The position numbers and the translations under genes were made by a program. The notes under the pieces were generated by a model, which saw only the letters and a list, made by a program, of their open reading frames with translations, did not search any database and was not told the origin of the DNA. Shown one piece after another: positions 1-8,796 of a stretch of DNA of 64,000 bases. The stretch's first letter is position 1. The number at the start of each line of letters is the position of its first letter. Source of the stretch: JBBQNJ01 sp038329845 (GTDB taxonomy: Bacteria; Planctomycetota; Phycisphaerae; Tepidisphaerales; Tepidisphaeraceae); assembly GCA_038329845.1 (NCBI GenBank), contig JBBQNJ010000007.1:18955-82954 (forward strand). Direction: 5' to 3'.

Positions 1-114
1 CGATTCCAGAACGTTCTTCGTCGCCAGCACTTCGGCCAGATCTCGCATGCGATCGTGTTCCAGCCGCTTGCGATGCCGAAGAACCGGTTCGAGTTGGAAG
101 GTGAAATGGGCCAT
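1..114 (-). CDS. fliJ: FliJ, flagellar export chaperone (5' part only)
   Basis: This is the N-terminal 38 residues of a protein that runs off the left edge. It begins MAHFTFQLEPVLRHRKRLEH, the typical opening of FliJ, the coiled-coil export component that binds the FliI ATPase and links it to the export gate. It follows fliI with a 24-bp gap on the same strand, the usual fliI-fliJ order. The start is the ATG at 112-114, preceded by a GGGAGG-like ribosome site. The rest of the gene is outside the window, so the assignment rests on the opening motif and position. Confidence 0.8.
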   Translation of the reverse strand, partial: MAHFTFQLEPVLRHRKRLEHDRMRDLAEVLATKNVLES

Positions 115-138
115 TGCTGTCCCTCCCGCGGATTAGAT

Positions 139-1527
139 TCAAACCCGTCCCGGCGCCGCCGCGCCGGCGCGCGGGATCGCCCGCGCCGCCTGCGCCCGCA
201 GCGCCTTTTCACAGGCGTCGATCCACGCCCGCAACTCGAGCAACTGCCGGCGCGACTCGACGATGCCGCTTGGCGTGTTCGCCTCCTGCTGCAAGAATTG
301 AAGCACCCGCGGGCGGGCCTCGACCGCCAGGTCATATTCCGGATTCGCCCCTTTGACGTAGGCGCCGATGTTCACCAGGTCCTCGATGTCGTGGTAAATC
401 GCGTGCAGCGCAAGAACCCGCCGTGCCGCGGCGGATTGCTCGGCGTCGATCACATCGCCGCGCACGCGACTGATGCTTTGCAGCACGTCGATCGCCGGAT
501 AATGCCCGCGATTGGCCAGGGCGCGGCTGAGCCACAGATGCCCGTCGGTGATCCCTTTCACCGCGTCGGGGATCGGCTCGTTGAAGTCATCGCCTTCGAC
601 CAGGACCGTGTAAAAGCCGGTGATCGACCCGGCGGCGGTCTTGCCGGCCCGCTCGAGAATCTGGGGGATCAGCGCAAAGACGCTGGGGGGAAACCCCTTG
701 GTCGCCGGCGGCTCGCGGGCCGCCAAGCCGATCTGGCGCTGGGCCTGGCACATTCGCGTCAGCGAGTCCATCATCAGCAGGACGTTGCTGCCCAAGTCGC
801 GGAAATATTCGGCGATGGTACAGGCGACCTTGGCCGCCCGCACCCGCAGCAGCGGTGCCTCGTCGGAACGGCTGACCACCACCACGCAGCGGCGCAATCC
901 CTCTTCGCCCAGGCTGTTTTCGATGAATTCCTGCACTTCTCGACCGCGCTCGCCGATCAGCGCCACCACCGACACCTCGGCGCTGGTGTGTTTGGCGATC
1001 GCCGACATCAGCGTCGATTTGCCCACGCCGGGTCCGGAAAAGATGCCCATCCGCTGGCCGAGGCCGCAGGTGTGCAATGCGTCGATGGCGCGGATGCTGG
1101 TGGCGATCGGCTGGCGGATATTTTCCCGATCCATCGCCTCGATGCTCGCCGCGTCGATTCGGCGAGATTGCGACATCGGCAGCGGTCCGCGCCCATCGAT
1201 CGGATCACCGAAGCCGTTGAGAACCCTTCCCAGCAATTGCCGGCAGCACCAGATTCGCGGTGCCGCGGCGATGTTCCGCACCGAGTCTCCGCGGCTCACT
1301 CCATTCGTCGCGGTCAACGGCATCAGCAGCGTGCGATCGCCCTGGAAGCCGATCACCTCGGCGGTGCAATGCTGGCCGCCGAAACTGTCGATCCGGCACA
1401 ACGACCCGACCGCGACCGCCAGCCCGCTGGCTTCGATCGTCAGCCCGCTCACCGCGTGTACTTGGCCGCTGACCCCGAACGGCATCGCCACCCGCACCGC
1501 GTCGAGTTGGCCGGCGAGAATCGTCAT
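139..1527 (-). CDS. fliI: Flagellum-specific export ATPase FliI
   Basis: A 462-aa protein of normal FliI length. It is the hexameric ATPase that unloads and unfolds flagellar substrates at the cytoplasmic face of the export gate. The Walker A loop GPGVGKST is at about residues 165-172, and the Walker B stretch LLMMDSLTR lies near residue 258, followed by the conserved RQIGLAAREPPATKGFPPSV region of the F/V-type ATPase beta-like family. Its start overlaps the last codon of fliH by 4 bp (ATGA-type), implying translational coupling, and fliJ follows. The assignment is secure from motifs and operon order. Confidence 0.96.
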   Translation of the reverse strand: MTILAGQLDAVRVAMPFGVSGQVHAVSGLTIEASGLAVAVGSLCRIDSFGGQHCTAEVIGFQGDRTLLMPLTATNGVSRGDSVRNIAAAPRIWCCRQLLGRVLNGFGDPIDGRGPLPMSQSRRIDAASIEAMDRENIRQPIATSIRAIDALHTCGLGQRMGIFSGPGVGKSTLMSAIAKHTSAEVSVVALIGERGREVQEFIENSLGEEGLRRCVVVVSRSDEAPLLRVRAAKVACTIAEYFRDLGSNVLLMMDSLTRMCQAQRQIGLAAREPPATKGFPPSVFALIPQILERAGKTAAGSITGFYTVLVEGDDFNEPIPDAVKGITDGHLWLSRALANRGHYPAIDVLQSISRVRGDVIDAEQSAAARRVLALHAIYHDIEDLVNIGAYVKGANPEYDLAVEARPRVLQFLQQEANTPSGIVESRRQLLELRAWIDACEKALRAQAARAIPRAGAAAPGRV

Positions 1528-2234
1528 GCGGTCTCCGACGAGGACGCTGGCACCGGCATCAGGTCAGCCACCACGCGATCGAGTTGGGTTTCGAGATCGG
1601 CATCGACGCTTCCCTGGTTGGTGGACAGCCGGCATCCGCCCGGGGCGATCGCCTCGTCGTCAACCATCTCAATGTGCTTGAATTGCGGCCACTTCGCCTG
1701 GATCGCGGGTAGCGCCCGCAGCAGAGTCTGGCGCTGGGCCGGGTGGATGGCGATTCGCACCTCGTGCGAATGTAGCACCAGCCGAAGCGCCTCTTCGACG
1801 TTCGCCGCGAGGGTCGCCGGATCGACTAGACCCTGACGCTTGGTGATCCTTCGGGCGATAGCGATGGCCAGTTCGACCACGTCGCGCAGGGCTTCGCTTT
1901 CGAGCATTTGGCGGGATTCTTCCAGCCGCGCCGCGGCCCCCGACAACGCTTCGAGTGCCGCGGCGAACTGCTCGCGATGCTCGGCGAGCGCCGCGGCCTG
2001 GCCGTTTTTTCGTCCCTCGTCCAGACCCGCCGCAATCCCTTCAGTTTTCCCCTGGGCGCGGCCCTCGACGATCGCCTCGGCCTTGAGCCGCTGGGCCTCG
2101 GCCTGCGCGCCGGCCAATAATTGTTCGGCCCGCGAGCGGGCGCGCAGCAGCAGGTCGCGCGCCTGATTCTCGATGTCTTTCATCGAAAACGGCGACAATC
2201 CCGCCGGTGCCTGTTGCGATTTGATCAGGGCCAT
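1524..2234 (-). CDS. fliH: Flagellar assembly protein FliH
   Basis: A 236-aa protein rich in Ala, Glu, Arg and Gln, with long heptad-like helices over residues 20-110, as expected for FliH, the regulator and peripheral stalk of FliI. The C-terminal half (VVELAIAIARRITKRQG, then the EVRIAIHP and GCRLSTNQGSVDA segments) matches the FliH/YscL domain related to V-ATPase subunit E. It sits between fliG (12-bp gap) and fliI (4-bp overlap). No membrane segment is present, so it acts in the cytoplasm with FliI. Confidence 0.9.
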   Translation of the reverse strand: MALIKSQQAPAGLSPFSMKDIENQARDLLLRARSRAEQLLAGAQAEAQRLKAEAIVEGRAQGKTEGIAAGLDEGRKNGQAAALAEHREQFAAALEALSGAAARLEESRQMLESEALRDVVELAIAIARRITKRQGLVDPATLAANVEEALRLVLHSHEVRIAIHPAQRQTLLRALPAIQAKWPQFKHIEMVDDEAIAPGGCRLSTNQGSVDADLETQLDRVVADLMPVPASSSETA

Positions 2235-2246
2235 TTCGCCTCGAAC

Positions 2247-3254
2247 TCACACGACCATTTCCTTTTCCCCGCCACGGCCGGCGATGATGATTTCCCCGGC
2301 GTCCTCGAGCCGGCGAACCACATCCACGATCTTCTGCTGCGCCGCCTCGACATCGCTGACCCGGACCGGCCCCATGTACTGCATGTCCTCGCCGATCAGT
2401 TGCGCCGCCCGCTCGGACATATTCTTGAAGATCTTCTGCTTCAGATCCTCGCTGGCTGTCTTCAGTGCCAGGCTCAGTTCCTCGTTGTCCACTTCCTTCA
2501 GCACCGACTGAATCCCCTTGTCGTTGACCAGCAGAATGTCCTCGAAGACGAACATCAGCCGTCGAATCTGCTCGACCAGATCGGGGTCCTCGGCCTCCAG
2601 GCCTTCCATGATCCCCTTTTCCGTCGAGCGGTCGGCCAGGTTGAGCATCTCGGCCACCGTATCCACGCCCCCGGCCTTCTCGAACGTCTGGCTCACCACG
2701 TCGCTCAGGCGATGGGCCAGGCCCTGCTCGACTTCCTTGATCACTTCCGGGTTGGTCTGCTCCATGTTGGCGATTCGCTTAACCACCTCGACCTGTTTGG
2801 CACTGGGCAGACCCACCAGCACTTCCGACGCCTTGGTCGGCGGCAAATGGGCCAGAATCAGCGCGATCGTCTGCGGATGCTCATCCTGGATGAACGTCAG
2901 TACGTTTTCGCTCTCGGTCTTCTGCAGGAACGAAAACGGCGTGGTCTGTACCTGCTGGGTGACCTGCTTGATGATCCGCTCGGCGTCTTTTTCGCTGAGC
3001 GACTTCTTGAGCAGGGCCTTGGCGAACTCCAGCCCCCCTTCGCTCAGGTACGAATTGGCCAGAGCCAGGTTGTAGAACTCGCCGAACACTTCTTTTCGCG
3101 TGTTAAGGCTGATCTCGCCTAGCGAGGCAATTTCACGGCTGACATCCTCGACGGCTTCGGGACCCAGCCGCTTGAGAATCTCCGCCGCCTCGTCCTGCTC
3201 CATAGACAGCAGCAGGATCGCACTCTTTTTTACGCCAGAGAGTTCAAGGGCCAT
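2247..3254 (-). CDS. fliG: Flagellar motor switch protein FliG
   Basis: A 335-aa protein of usual FliG length, forming the cytoplasmic rotor ring that couples torque to the MS ring. It opens with MALELSGVKKSAILLLSMEQ, the FliG N-terminal domain that binds FliF. Further on come the EHPQTIALILAHL segment of the middle domain (about residues 125-140) and the charged C-terminal domain around MFVFEDILLVNDKGIQ, which contains the residues that face the stator. It lies between fliF (42-bp gap) and fliH, the classical order. Confidence 0.97.
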   Translation of the reverse strand: MALELSGVKKSAILLLSMEQDEAAEILKRLGPEAVEDVSREIASLGEISLNTRKEVFGEFYNLALANSYLSEGGLEFAKALLKKSLSEKDAERIIKQVTQQVQTTPFSFLQKTESENVLTFIQDEHPQTIALILAHLPPTKASEVLVGLPSAKQVEVVKRIANMEQTNPEVIKEVEQGLAHRLSDVVSQTFEKAGGVDTVAEMLNLADRSTEKGIMEGLEAEDPDLVEQIRRLMFVFEDILLVNDKGIQSVLKEVDNEELSLALKTASEDLKQKIFKNMSERAAQLIGEDMQYMGPVRVSDVEAAQQKIVDVVRRLEDAGEIIIAGRGGEKEMVV

Positions 3255-3296
3255 GGCATTCGCCGGTCAAAAGCTCATCGGTTCATTCACGCAAAA

Positions 3297-4952
3297 TCAC
3301 GGGCGGTTCAGCCAGCGCTTCACCAGATTCGCCGCCGCGTCGGGGTTTTCCTTCACCATGTCTTGCACCTGTTCGATCATCTGCTTGGCGCGGATAGCGT
3401 CATCGTCCACTTCCAATCCGTCTAGCAGACTCTCGCCTTCGCCCGCCTCGCCGGCCACCGGTTCGCCCGCTCGAAGGATCGCCACCGTCTGAAGCTCGGG
3501 GCTGATCCCCGCCACGACCGCCGGCTGGGCCTTTCGGACCATCAGCGCCATCATGAACAGGCTCACCAGGGCCAAGCCGCCGACGGCGATTTCCTTGGCA
3601 TGGCTGCCGACTATCCCGCCGAGGCTTCCCATCCCGCCTCCCGACGCCACCTCCGCCGACGCCGCGGCCATCAACGGCATCGTGTCGGTGTAAGTCTCGA
3701 CCGAAACATCCGCGTCGGCCTTGATGTTGGTGCATTTCATCACGTCGTTGCGGATCGTCAGCAACTGGGCGGTGATATATTCCTTGAGCTGGACCTCGGT
3801 TGGCTCGGTCGTCGTCGAGGTGGACTGCTTGTAAGCCCCGACAAAGTATCCTCGCGGCACCCGCACCGACGCCGACACCGGCGTGGCTTTGCCCGCCGCG
3901 GCGTGGGTGGTCTGGGTCAGCTCGCTGAATCGCACATCCATCAGGGTCCGCGTCTTTTCGTGAGTGCTGGAGCCTCCCGTCACCGGCGCAGCCTCGGCGA
4001 CGCTGGCGCCGATGTTGGTCATCGCTCCCGGCTCGCCCCCGCCGCCGCCGGCGCTGGTCGTGTCGGTGTTTTCCTGCTCGATGGCGGTCTCCCCCTTGGC
4101 GACTCCCTTCGGGTCGTACTTGCGCTCTTGTGTCTGCTTGCTGGCGTTATCCACTTCGACGGTCACCTGCGCCATCACGCCGCGAATAAACGACAACTGC
4201 TCGAGAATCTTGTCGCGGTAATACGCTTCGTATTGTCGCGTGATCTCGATGGTGTCGCCGCCGCTGAGGCCTCCATCGGCGTCGGCGGCATCGCGGACGA
4301 CGAAGTTCTGGCCGTTGATGATGACGCTGATGCGCGAGCGCTGCATTCCCGACTGCGCGCCGCACACGAAACTCGCCGCCGCCTCGGCCAGGCGCTTGCT
4401 CCCCGGTGCCCCGCCGTTCATCGTCATGTTGATCGACGCCCGCGGCTGCACCGACGCCCCGATCCGGCGCTCCGACGCCGGGTCGATCATCACCTCGGCC
4501 GTGGCCACCCCGGGGAATCCGCGGATCACCCGGGCCATGGTCATTTCCTTGGCGCGGTTGAAGTAAGCCCGGTTGGTGGTGTCGGAAGCGAAGGGGCTGA
4601 GCTGTTTGACGATCGCGTCGAAGCCGCTTTCGGTATCGCGCGGCAACAACTGCGAATACCCCAGGTCGGCCAGGACCTCCATCTTGCGCTCGACCGGGAC
4701 CATCACCTTGCCGCCGACGACGCGGCACTCGATCCCCTTGGTGCGGATCTGCGTGGTAATGCGGCTGATGTCGTCGTCCTTGAGCGCCTGGTCCAGCACC
4801 GGCTCCATTTCCGGCACCGCCGCGTACCGCGCCCACCACATCAGGGTCATTACCATGATGACGACCAGCGCCCCTGCGAGCATTTTCTGGCTGGGCGTCA
4901 GCCCGGAAAGCTGCTCCTGGATTCGGATGAATTGCGCTTTAAGATAGTCCAT
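3297..4952 (-). CDS. fliF: Flagellar MS-ring protein FliF
   Basis: A 551-aa protein that forms the membrane MS ring, the first structure of the basal body. There is a transmembrane segment near residues 25-43 (LAGALVVIMVMTLMWWARY). Two ring-building domains follow, including GFPGVATAEVMIDPASERRI, then a Gly-rich loop, then a second membrane helix near residue 460 (EIAVGGLALVSLFMMALMV). The acidic C-terminal tail ending VKENPDAAANLVKRWL is the FliG-binding segment. It is about as long as typical FliF and is placed between fliE and fliG. Confidence 0.96.
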   Translation of the reverse strand: MDYLKAQFIRIQEQLSGLTPSQKMLAGALVVIMVMTLMWWARYAAVPEMEPVLDQALKDDDISRITTQIRTKGIECRVVGGKVMVPVERKMEVLADLGYSQLLPRDTESGFDAIVKQLSPFASDTTNRAYFNRAKEMTMARVIRGFPGVATAEVMIDPASERRIGASVQPRASINMTMNGGAPGSKRLAEAAASFVCGAQSGMQRSRISVIINGQNFVVRDAADADGGLSGGDTIEITRQYEAYYRDKILEQLSFIRGVMAQVTVEVDNASKQTQERKYDPKGVAKGETAIEQENTDTTSAGGGGGEPGAMTNIGASVAEAAPVTGGSSTHEKTRTLMDVRFSELTQTTHAAAGKATPVSASVRVPRGYFVGAYKQSTSTTTEPTEVQLKEYITAQLLTIRNDVMKCTNIKADADVSVETYTDTMPLMAAASAEVASGGGMGSLGGIVGSHAKEIAVGGLALVSLFMMALMVRKAQPAVVAGISPELQTVAILRAGEPVAGEAGEGESLLDGLEVDDDAIRAKQMIEQVQDMVKENPDAAANLVKRWLNRP

Positions 4953-5037
4953 GCCTCGGCCCTCCTGGCCGCTGGTCGGATGAACGATTCACCGGTTCCC
5001 GCCCGCCTGGCGAGGATTGTTCCGATGAATCACGGAA

Positions 5038-5349
5038 CTAGACGGAAATCTGTTTGATCTCCTCGTACGCGTCCATGAGCTTGGCCCGGATGGCCAGCAG
5101 GGTTTTGAAGGCCAGGTCGGCCTTCTCCACCGCCGTCATCACGCCGGTCACATCCTCGGTTCGTCCCGTGGTCAGTGCCTCGACCGCCTGGCTGGCGTCC
5201 TGCTGCAACTGGCTGACCTCGTGGATGCTGTTCTTCAGAATATCCGCAAAACTGGATCCCTTGACCGCCTCGGCACCCGAGACCTTCCCCGCCGCGGCAC
5301 CCAAGCCCAGCTTGCCCACGCCCAGGTTGTCGCCAATGCCGTTAATCAT
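5038..5349 (-). CDS. fliE: Flagellar hook-basal body protein FliE
   Basis: A 103-aa protein matching FliE, the small periplasmic adaptor between the MS ring or export gate and the proximal rod. The typical features are SSFADILKNSIHEVSQLQQDA in the middle and the conserved tail TAVEKADLAFKTLLAIRAKLMDAYEEI. There is no cleavable signal, as expected for a substrate of the flagellar export system. It lies between flgC and fliF. An octanucleotide array sits in the 226-bp gap upstream, so it may need its own promoter or read-through from flgC. Confidence 0.94.
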   Translation of the reverse strand: MINGIGDNLGVGKLGLGAAAGKVSGAEAVKGSSFADILKNSIHEVSQLQQDASQAVEALTTGRTEDVTGVMTAVEKADLAFKTLLAIRAKLMDAYEEIKQISV

Positions 5350-5394
5350 TCTTCACCATCCCGCGCGCCCGCCGCAAAACCGGTGGGCGATGCC

Positions 5395-5522
5395 GACCCC
5401 TCGACCCTTCGACCCTTCGACCCTTCGTCCCTTCGACCCTTCGTCCCTTCGACCCTTCGTCCCTTCGTCCCTTCGTCCCTTCGTCCCTTCGTCCCTTCGT
5501 CCCTCCGTCCCTTCGTCCCTCC
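5395..5522. repeat. Octanucleotide tandem array (16 units) between flgC and fliE
   Basis: Sixteen consecutive 8-bp units, mostly GACCCTTC or GTCCCTTC, with single-base variants at the ends. The 8-bp period is not a multiple of three, and no reading frame here resembles a protein. On the mRNA strand it forms a purine-rich GAAGGGAC/GAAGGGTC run in the flgC-fliE spacer. It may expand and contract by slippage. I see no other feature in the 226-bp spacer. Confidence 0.9.
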
Positions 5523-5575
5523 GACCCCGCTTACTTCGTGCGCGGCACCCTCGTTCCCTCCGTGCCTTGCCTCCC

Positions 5576-5980
5576 CTACCCTATCAACCGCAACGACGCG
5601 GCGAACATCGCCTTGGCCGTCTCCATCATCGTCACGTTCGCCTCGTAGGCCCGCGATGCCTCCATCGCGTTGACGTATTCGAACGCCAAGTCCACGTTGG
5701 GCATCTTCACGTAACCTTGCCCATCGGCATCGGGATGGCCGGGATCATATTCCAGCCGCGGAGGCGTGCGATCCAGTGAAATCGACGATACATGCACGCC
5801 CGGCCGCGATGGATCCGACGCCTGCCCGGGGCTCATCACCACGAACCGGCGGCGATACGGCTCGGGCTGCCCGGCGGCGTTGCGCGTGGTCCGCGCATTG
5901 GCGATGTTGCCCGCGATCGTGTCCAACCGCGTCCGCTGCGCCTGCAATCCGCTGGCGCCCATGTCCAATATCTCAAACAT
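5576..5980 (-). CDS. flgC: Flagellar proximal rod protein FlgC
   Basis: A 134-aa protein of standard FlgC length. The N-terminus MFEILDMGASGLQAQRTRLD and the SGL/NIANA region are the rod/hook family signature, and the C-terminus (NVDLAFEYVNAMEASRAYEA then MMETAKAMFAASL) is the conserved coiled-coil partner helix. It assembles with FlgB into the proximal rod after export through the basal body. It follows flgB by 21 bp and is followed by fliE. Confidence 0.96.
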   Translation of the reverse strand: MFEILDMGASGLQAQRTRLDTIAGNIANARTTRNAAGQPEPYRRRFVVMSPGQASDPSRPGVHVSSISLDRTPPRLEYDPGHPDADGQGYVKMPNVDLAFEYVNAMEASRAYEANVTMMETAKAMFAASLRLIG

Positions 5981-6001
5981 GCCTCACTCCTTCTTGGCCC
6001 G

Positions 6002-6394
6002 CTAAATCACTCGTTCCTTCAGCGCCATCTCCAGCGATTGAAACTGTTTTCGCAACAGTTCGATCGCCAGGTTGTGCATCAAGGCGTTCTTCGCCTGGTC
6101 GGTCATCAACTGCTCCATCGACCGGTTGTTCCCATCGTGGAACAAGATCCCCTGGGTCGGATGCTCGACTTCGGCGGCGATCTCGTCGAACGATGATGCG
6201 CCGGCCTCGCGCCGATCCAGCCGCTCGGCGAGCATCGCCTGGAACTTTTCCAGCGACAGATCCTTCTGGATGTATCCCGGCGTGCTGGCGTTGACGACGT
6301 TTTCGGCCAGCAGCGTCTGCCGCCTGGCGGTGAAACGTACCAAGCCTTCCAAGGCCGGGGCGCATCCCTGATTAAGCAGTCGATCCACAAACAT
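6002..6394 (-). CDS. flgB: Flagellar proximal rod protein FlgB
   Basis: A 130-aa protein. The frame is open further upstream, but homology begins at MFVDRLLNQGCAPALEGLVR and a GAGGTG ribosome site precedes this ATG, so the start is set at 6394. NVVNASTPGY is the rod-protein signature. The C-terminal part (FHDGNNRSMEQLMTDQAKNA then LRKQFQSLEMAL) is the closing helix that packs against the N-terminus. It is the first structural gene of the flgB-flgC-fliE-fliF series. Confidence 0.94.
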   Translation of the reverse strand: MFVDRLLNQGCAPALEGLVRFTARRQTLLAENVVNASTPGYIQKDLSLEKFQAMLAERLDRREAGASSFDEIAAEVEHPTQGILFHDGNNRSMEQLMTDQAKNALMHNLAIELLRKQFQSLEMALKERVI

Positions 6395-6410
6395 GGCCCG
6401 CACACCTCGA

Positions 6411-6426
6411 TTCAAACCCCGTGCCA
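6411..6426 (-). promoter_or_regulatory. Candidate sigma-54 promoter upstream of flgB
   Basis: On the minus strand this reads TGGCACGGGGTTTGAA. It matches the -24/-12 consensus TGGCACG-N4-TTGC at every defined position except the last C, which is A. The activator encoded just upstream has the GAFTGAD loop that contacts sigma-54, which makes a site here sensible. Against it, transcription would start only about 6 nt before the flgB ATG and would cut into the ribosome site, so the match may be chance. Confidence 0.35.
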
Positions 6427-6495
6427 CACGCGGTTGCCAAATGATTCCGTCGGTTGCCGGTGCCGCGCTGCGCGAAATCTGCGCCGTGGCGCAAT

Positions 6496-7875
6496 CTATG
6501 CGCTTTCCACCAGGTCGCCGGTCTCTTTCCAACGCTTGAGTTTCATCCCCAGGGTCCGCACGCCGATCCCCAGCGCCCCGGCGGTGCGCTGGCGATGGCC
6601 CTTGAACTGCTCGAGCGTCGAGAGGATCACCTTCTTCTCGATGTCGGCCAGCGGCTTGCCCGCCAGCGCCTCGACCGCCTCCATCCCTCCCCCTCCGCCG
6701 CCGCGAACCTTCAGCCACGGCTCGATCGTCGCGGCCCGAACCACGCCCGGCTCGATCTCCAGCACCCCGGCCCGCTCGATGATGTTCTGCAATTCCCGCA
6801 CATTTCCCGGCCAGTCGTAGCGCTGGAGCAGCCGTACGGCCTCGGGCTCGAGATGCCGGAACGGCGTGTTCTCGCGTTTGCTCATCAAGGACAAAAAATG
6901 GCGCGCCAACTCCGGGACATCGTCAAGCCGCCTACGCAGCGCCGGCAACTCGATCGGGACGACGTTCAGCCGATAGAACAGGTCCTGGCGGAATTTCCCC
7001 TCATCCACCGCCGCCTCGAGATCGCGGTTGGTCGTGGCGACCACCCGCACATCGACCTGCTGGGTCAGGCTCGATCCCACCCGCTCGAACTCGTTTTCCT
7101 GCAAAACCCGAAGCAATTTGGCCTGAAGCGACGGGGCGATCTCGCTGATCTCGTCGAGCAGGATCGTTCCCCCATCGGCCAGTTCGAATCGTCCGCGGCG
7201 CATCTTGTCGGCCCCGGTGAACGCCCCGCGCTCGTGGCCGAACAACTCGCTCTCCAGCAGGTTCTCGCTCAGCGCCGCGCAGTTCACCGCGAGCATCGGC
7301 CGCTCACGCCGGCTCGAGGCGTTGTGGATCGCGCGGGCGACCACTTCCTTGCCGGTGCCGCTTTCCCCGCGGATCAGCACCGTGGCGCTGCTGCGGGCGA
7401 CTTGCTGAACCCGCTGGCGCACCTGCTCCATCGCCGCGCTCGCGCCGATCAGCGGGCGCGGCGCCAGCGTCGATTCGTTCATCGTCCGCAGCGCCTGGTT
7501 CTCGCGGATCAACCGGTTGTGTTCCAGCGTCCGCTCGACCAGCAGCTTGATCTCCTCGCCATCGAACGGTTTTTGGATGTAGTCATAGGCTCCCAGTTTC
7601 ATCGCCTCGACCGCCGTCTGCACGCTGGCGAACGCCGTCATCAGCACCACCGGCATCTCCGCCCGCAGTTTGCGCGCCTCGGAGAGAAGCTCGATCCCGG
7701 TCATTTTCGGCATTTTCAGGTCGGTGATCAGCAGGTCAAAGCGCGATTGCGACAGCCGCGCCATCGCCGCGGTGCCGTCCCCGGCGGCCACCACCTCGTG
7801 GCCCTCGCGCGCCAGCGTCGCCGCCAGCGAATCGCGCATCATCTCCTGATCATCCACCACCAGGATTCGTGCCAT
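6496..7875 (-). CDS. NtrC/FlgR-type sigma-54 response regulator
   Basis: About 459 aa with three domains. A receiver domain opens MARILVVDDQEMMRDSLA, with the phospho-acceptor Asp in LLITDLKMPKMTG near residue 52. The central AAA+ domain has Walker A GESGTGKE and the GAFTGAD loop that engages sigma-54, then GGTILLDEISE (Walker B). A Fis-type helix-turn-helix closes the protein (AGALGIGVRTLGMKLKRW). The ATG at 7875 is preferred to the GTG 18 bp upstream because AAGGAAAGG precedes it. With the kinase gene next to it, it should drive the rod-stage flagellar genes that follow, as FlgR/FleR do elsewhere. Confidence 0.93.
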   Translation of the reverse strand: MARILVVDDQEMMRDSLAATLAREGHEVVAAGDGTAAMARLSQSRFDLLITDLKMPKMTGIELLSEARKLRAEMPVVLMTAFASVQTAVEAMKLGAYDYIQKPFDGEEIKLLVERTLEHNRLIRENQALRTMNESTLAPRPLIGASAAMEQVRQRVQQVARSSATVLIRGESGTGKEVVARAIHNASSRRERPMLAVNCAALSENLLESELFGHERGAFTGADKMRRGRFELADGGTILLDEISEIAPSLQAKLLRVLQENEFERVGSSLTQQVDVRVVATTNRDLEAAVDEGKFRQDLFYRLNVVPIELPALRRRLDDVPELARHFLSLMSKRENTPFRHLEPEAVRLLQRYDWPGNVRELQNIIERAGVLEIEPGVVRAATIEPWLKVRGGGGGGMEAVEALAGKPLADIEKKVILSTLEQFKGHRQRTAGALGIGVRTLGMKLKRWKETGDLVESA

Positions 7876-7920
7876 GACTGCCCTTTCCTTCACCGGCGAG
7901 AATCCCTTCTCGCCTCAACT

Positions 7921-8769
7921 CTAAATGCGAATCTCGAACCGCGCCCCGCCGTCTTCGGCGTTGGACGCCGTGATCGTCCCATCGTGCGCTTCGATCACCC
8001 GATGCACGATCGCCAGCCCCAGCCCCGTGCCGGTCTCCTTGGTCGTGAAGAACGGATTGAAGATGCGCTCGAGAATTTCCGCCGGAATTCCCGGCCCGTT
8101 GTCGCGCACTGAAAGGCGAAACTGCTTGGCATCATCGCCCGCCGGCGCCAGCCCATACTCGATCCGCAGCGATCCTCCGCCGCTGGATTCGCCCATGGCC
8201 TCAGCGGCGTTGAGCACCAGGTTCAAGACCGCCTGGCCCAGCAGGATCGGATCAGCGCAGACCGGCAGCGATTCCGGCCCGCTCACCCGGGCCGTTACCC
8301 CGTTCTTATCCAGCGACGCCGCCGCCATCTCCATCACCCCGCGCACCATTTCTCCCAGGTCCATCGGCTGGATCTCGACGTGGATCTCTCGCGTAAATTG
8401 CAACACCTGGCTGACAAGCGATTCCAACCGCTTAACCCCCGCGGAGATTTTCTTCACCAGCGACCGCGAATCGGGTCGATCGGCCATGTCCTGATCGAGC
8501 AGCGAGGCGTAAAGCTGAATCCCGCCCAGCGGGTTGCGAATTTCATGGGCCATTCCCGCGGCCATCTCGCCCAGCGCCGCCAGTCGATTCTTGCGTTCAA
8601 GCAGGCGATTCTTCTCCCCCAGTTCGGCCCGCAGCCGATGCACCGTCTCCTGGAGCTGATCGTGCGACTGCTGCAGCCGGTCGGTCACTTCGCTATACGC
8701 CATGATGATCCGGCCGAGTTCCTCGACTCGTCCAGCATGATCAACATTGGGTTCCGCCGTGATCGCCAT
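7921..8769 (-). CDS. NtrB/FlgS-type cytosolic sensor histidine kinase
   Basis: A 282-aa kinase without membrane segments. Residues 25-65 form a coiled coil. The H-box AAGMAHEIRNPLGGI puts the phosphorylated His at about residue 75. It is followed by the N box (LNLVLNAAEAMG), the G1 box (VRDNGPGIPAEILERIFNPF) and the G2 box (GTGLGLAIVHRV), all intact. Lacking a recognisable sensor domain, it probably reads an internal signal such as export-apparatus completion, as FlgS does in epsilonproteobacteria (inference). The adjacent response regulator is its evident partner. Confidence 0.92.
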   Translation of the reverse strand: MAITAEPNVDHAGRVEELGRIIMAYSEVTDRLQQSHDQLQETVHRLRAELGEKNRLLERKNRLAALGEMAAGMAHEIRNPLGGIQLYASLLDQDMADRPDSRSLVKKISAGVKRLESLVSQVLQFTREIHVEIQPMDLGEMVRGVMEMAAASLDKNGVTARVSGPESLPVCADPILLGQAVLNLVLNAAEAMGESSGGGSLRIEYGLAPAGDDAKQFRLSVRDNGPGIPAEILERIFNPFFTTKETGTGLGLAIVHRVIEAHDGTITASNAEDGGARFEIRI

Positions 8770-8796
8770 AATCCATCCTTCTAACGTCAGTGCCTA

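Noticed and set aside
55..1836. Long plus-strand reading frame opposite fliI and fliH
   Set aside because: It is a shadow of the GC-rich codon pattern; the minus strand has clear FliI and FliH motifs over the same bases.
5054..5779. Plus-strand frame rich in Leu-Arg-Pro-Phe/Ser through the octanucleotide array
   Set aside because: The protein pattern comes from reading the 8-bp repeat in successive frames and crosses fliE and flgC on the other strand.
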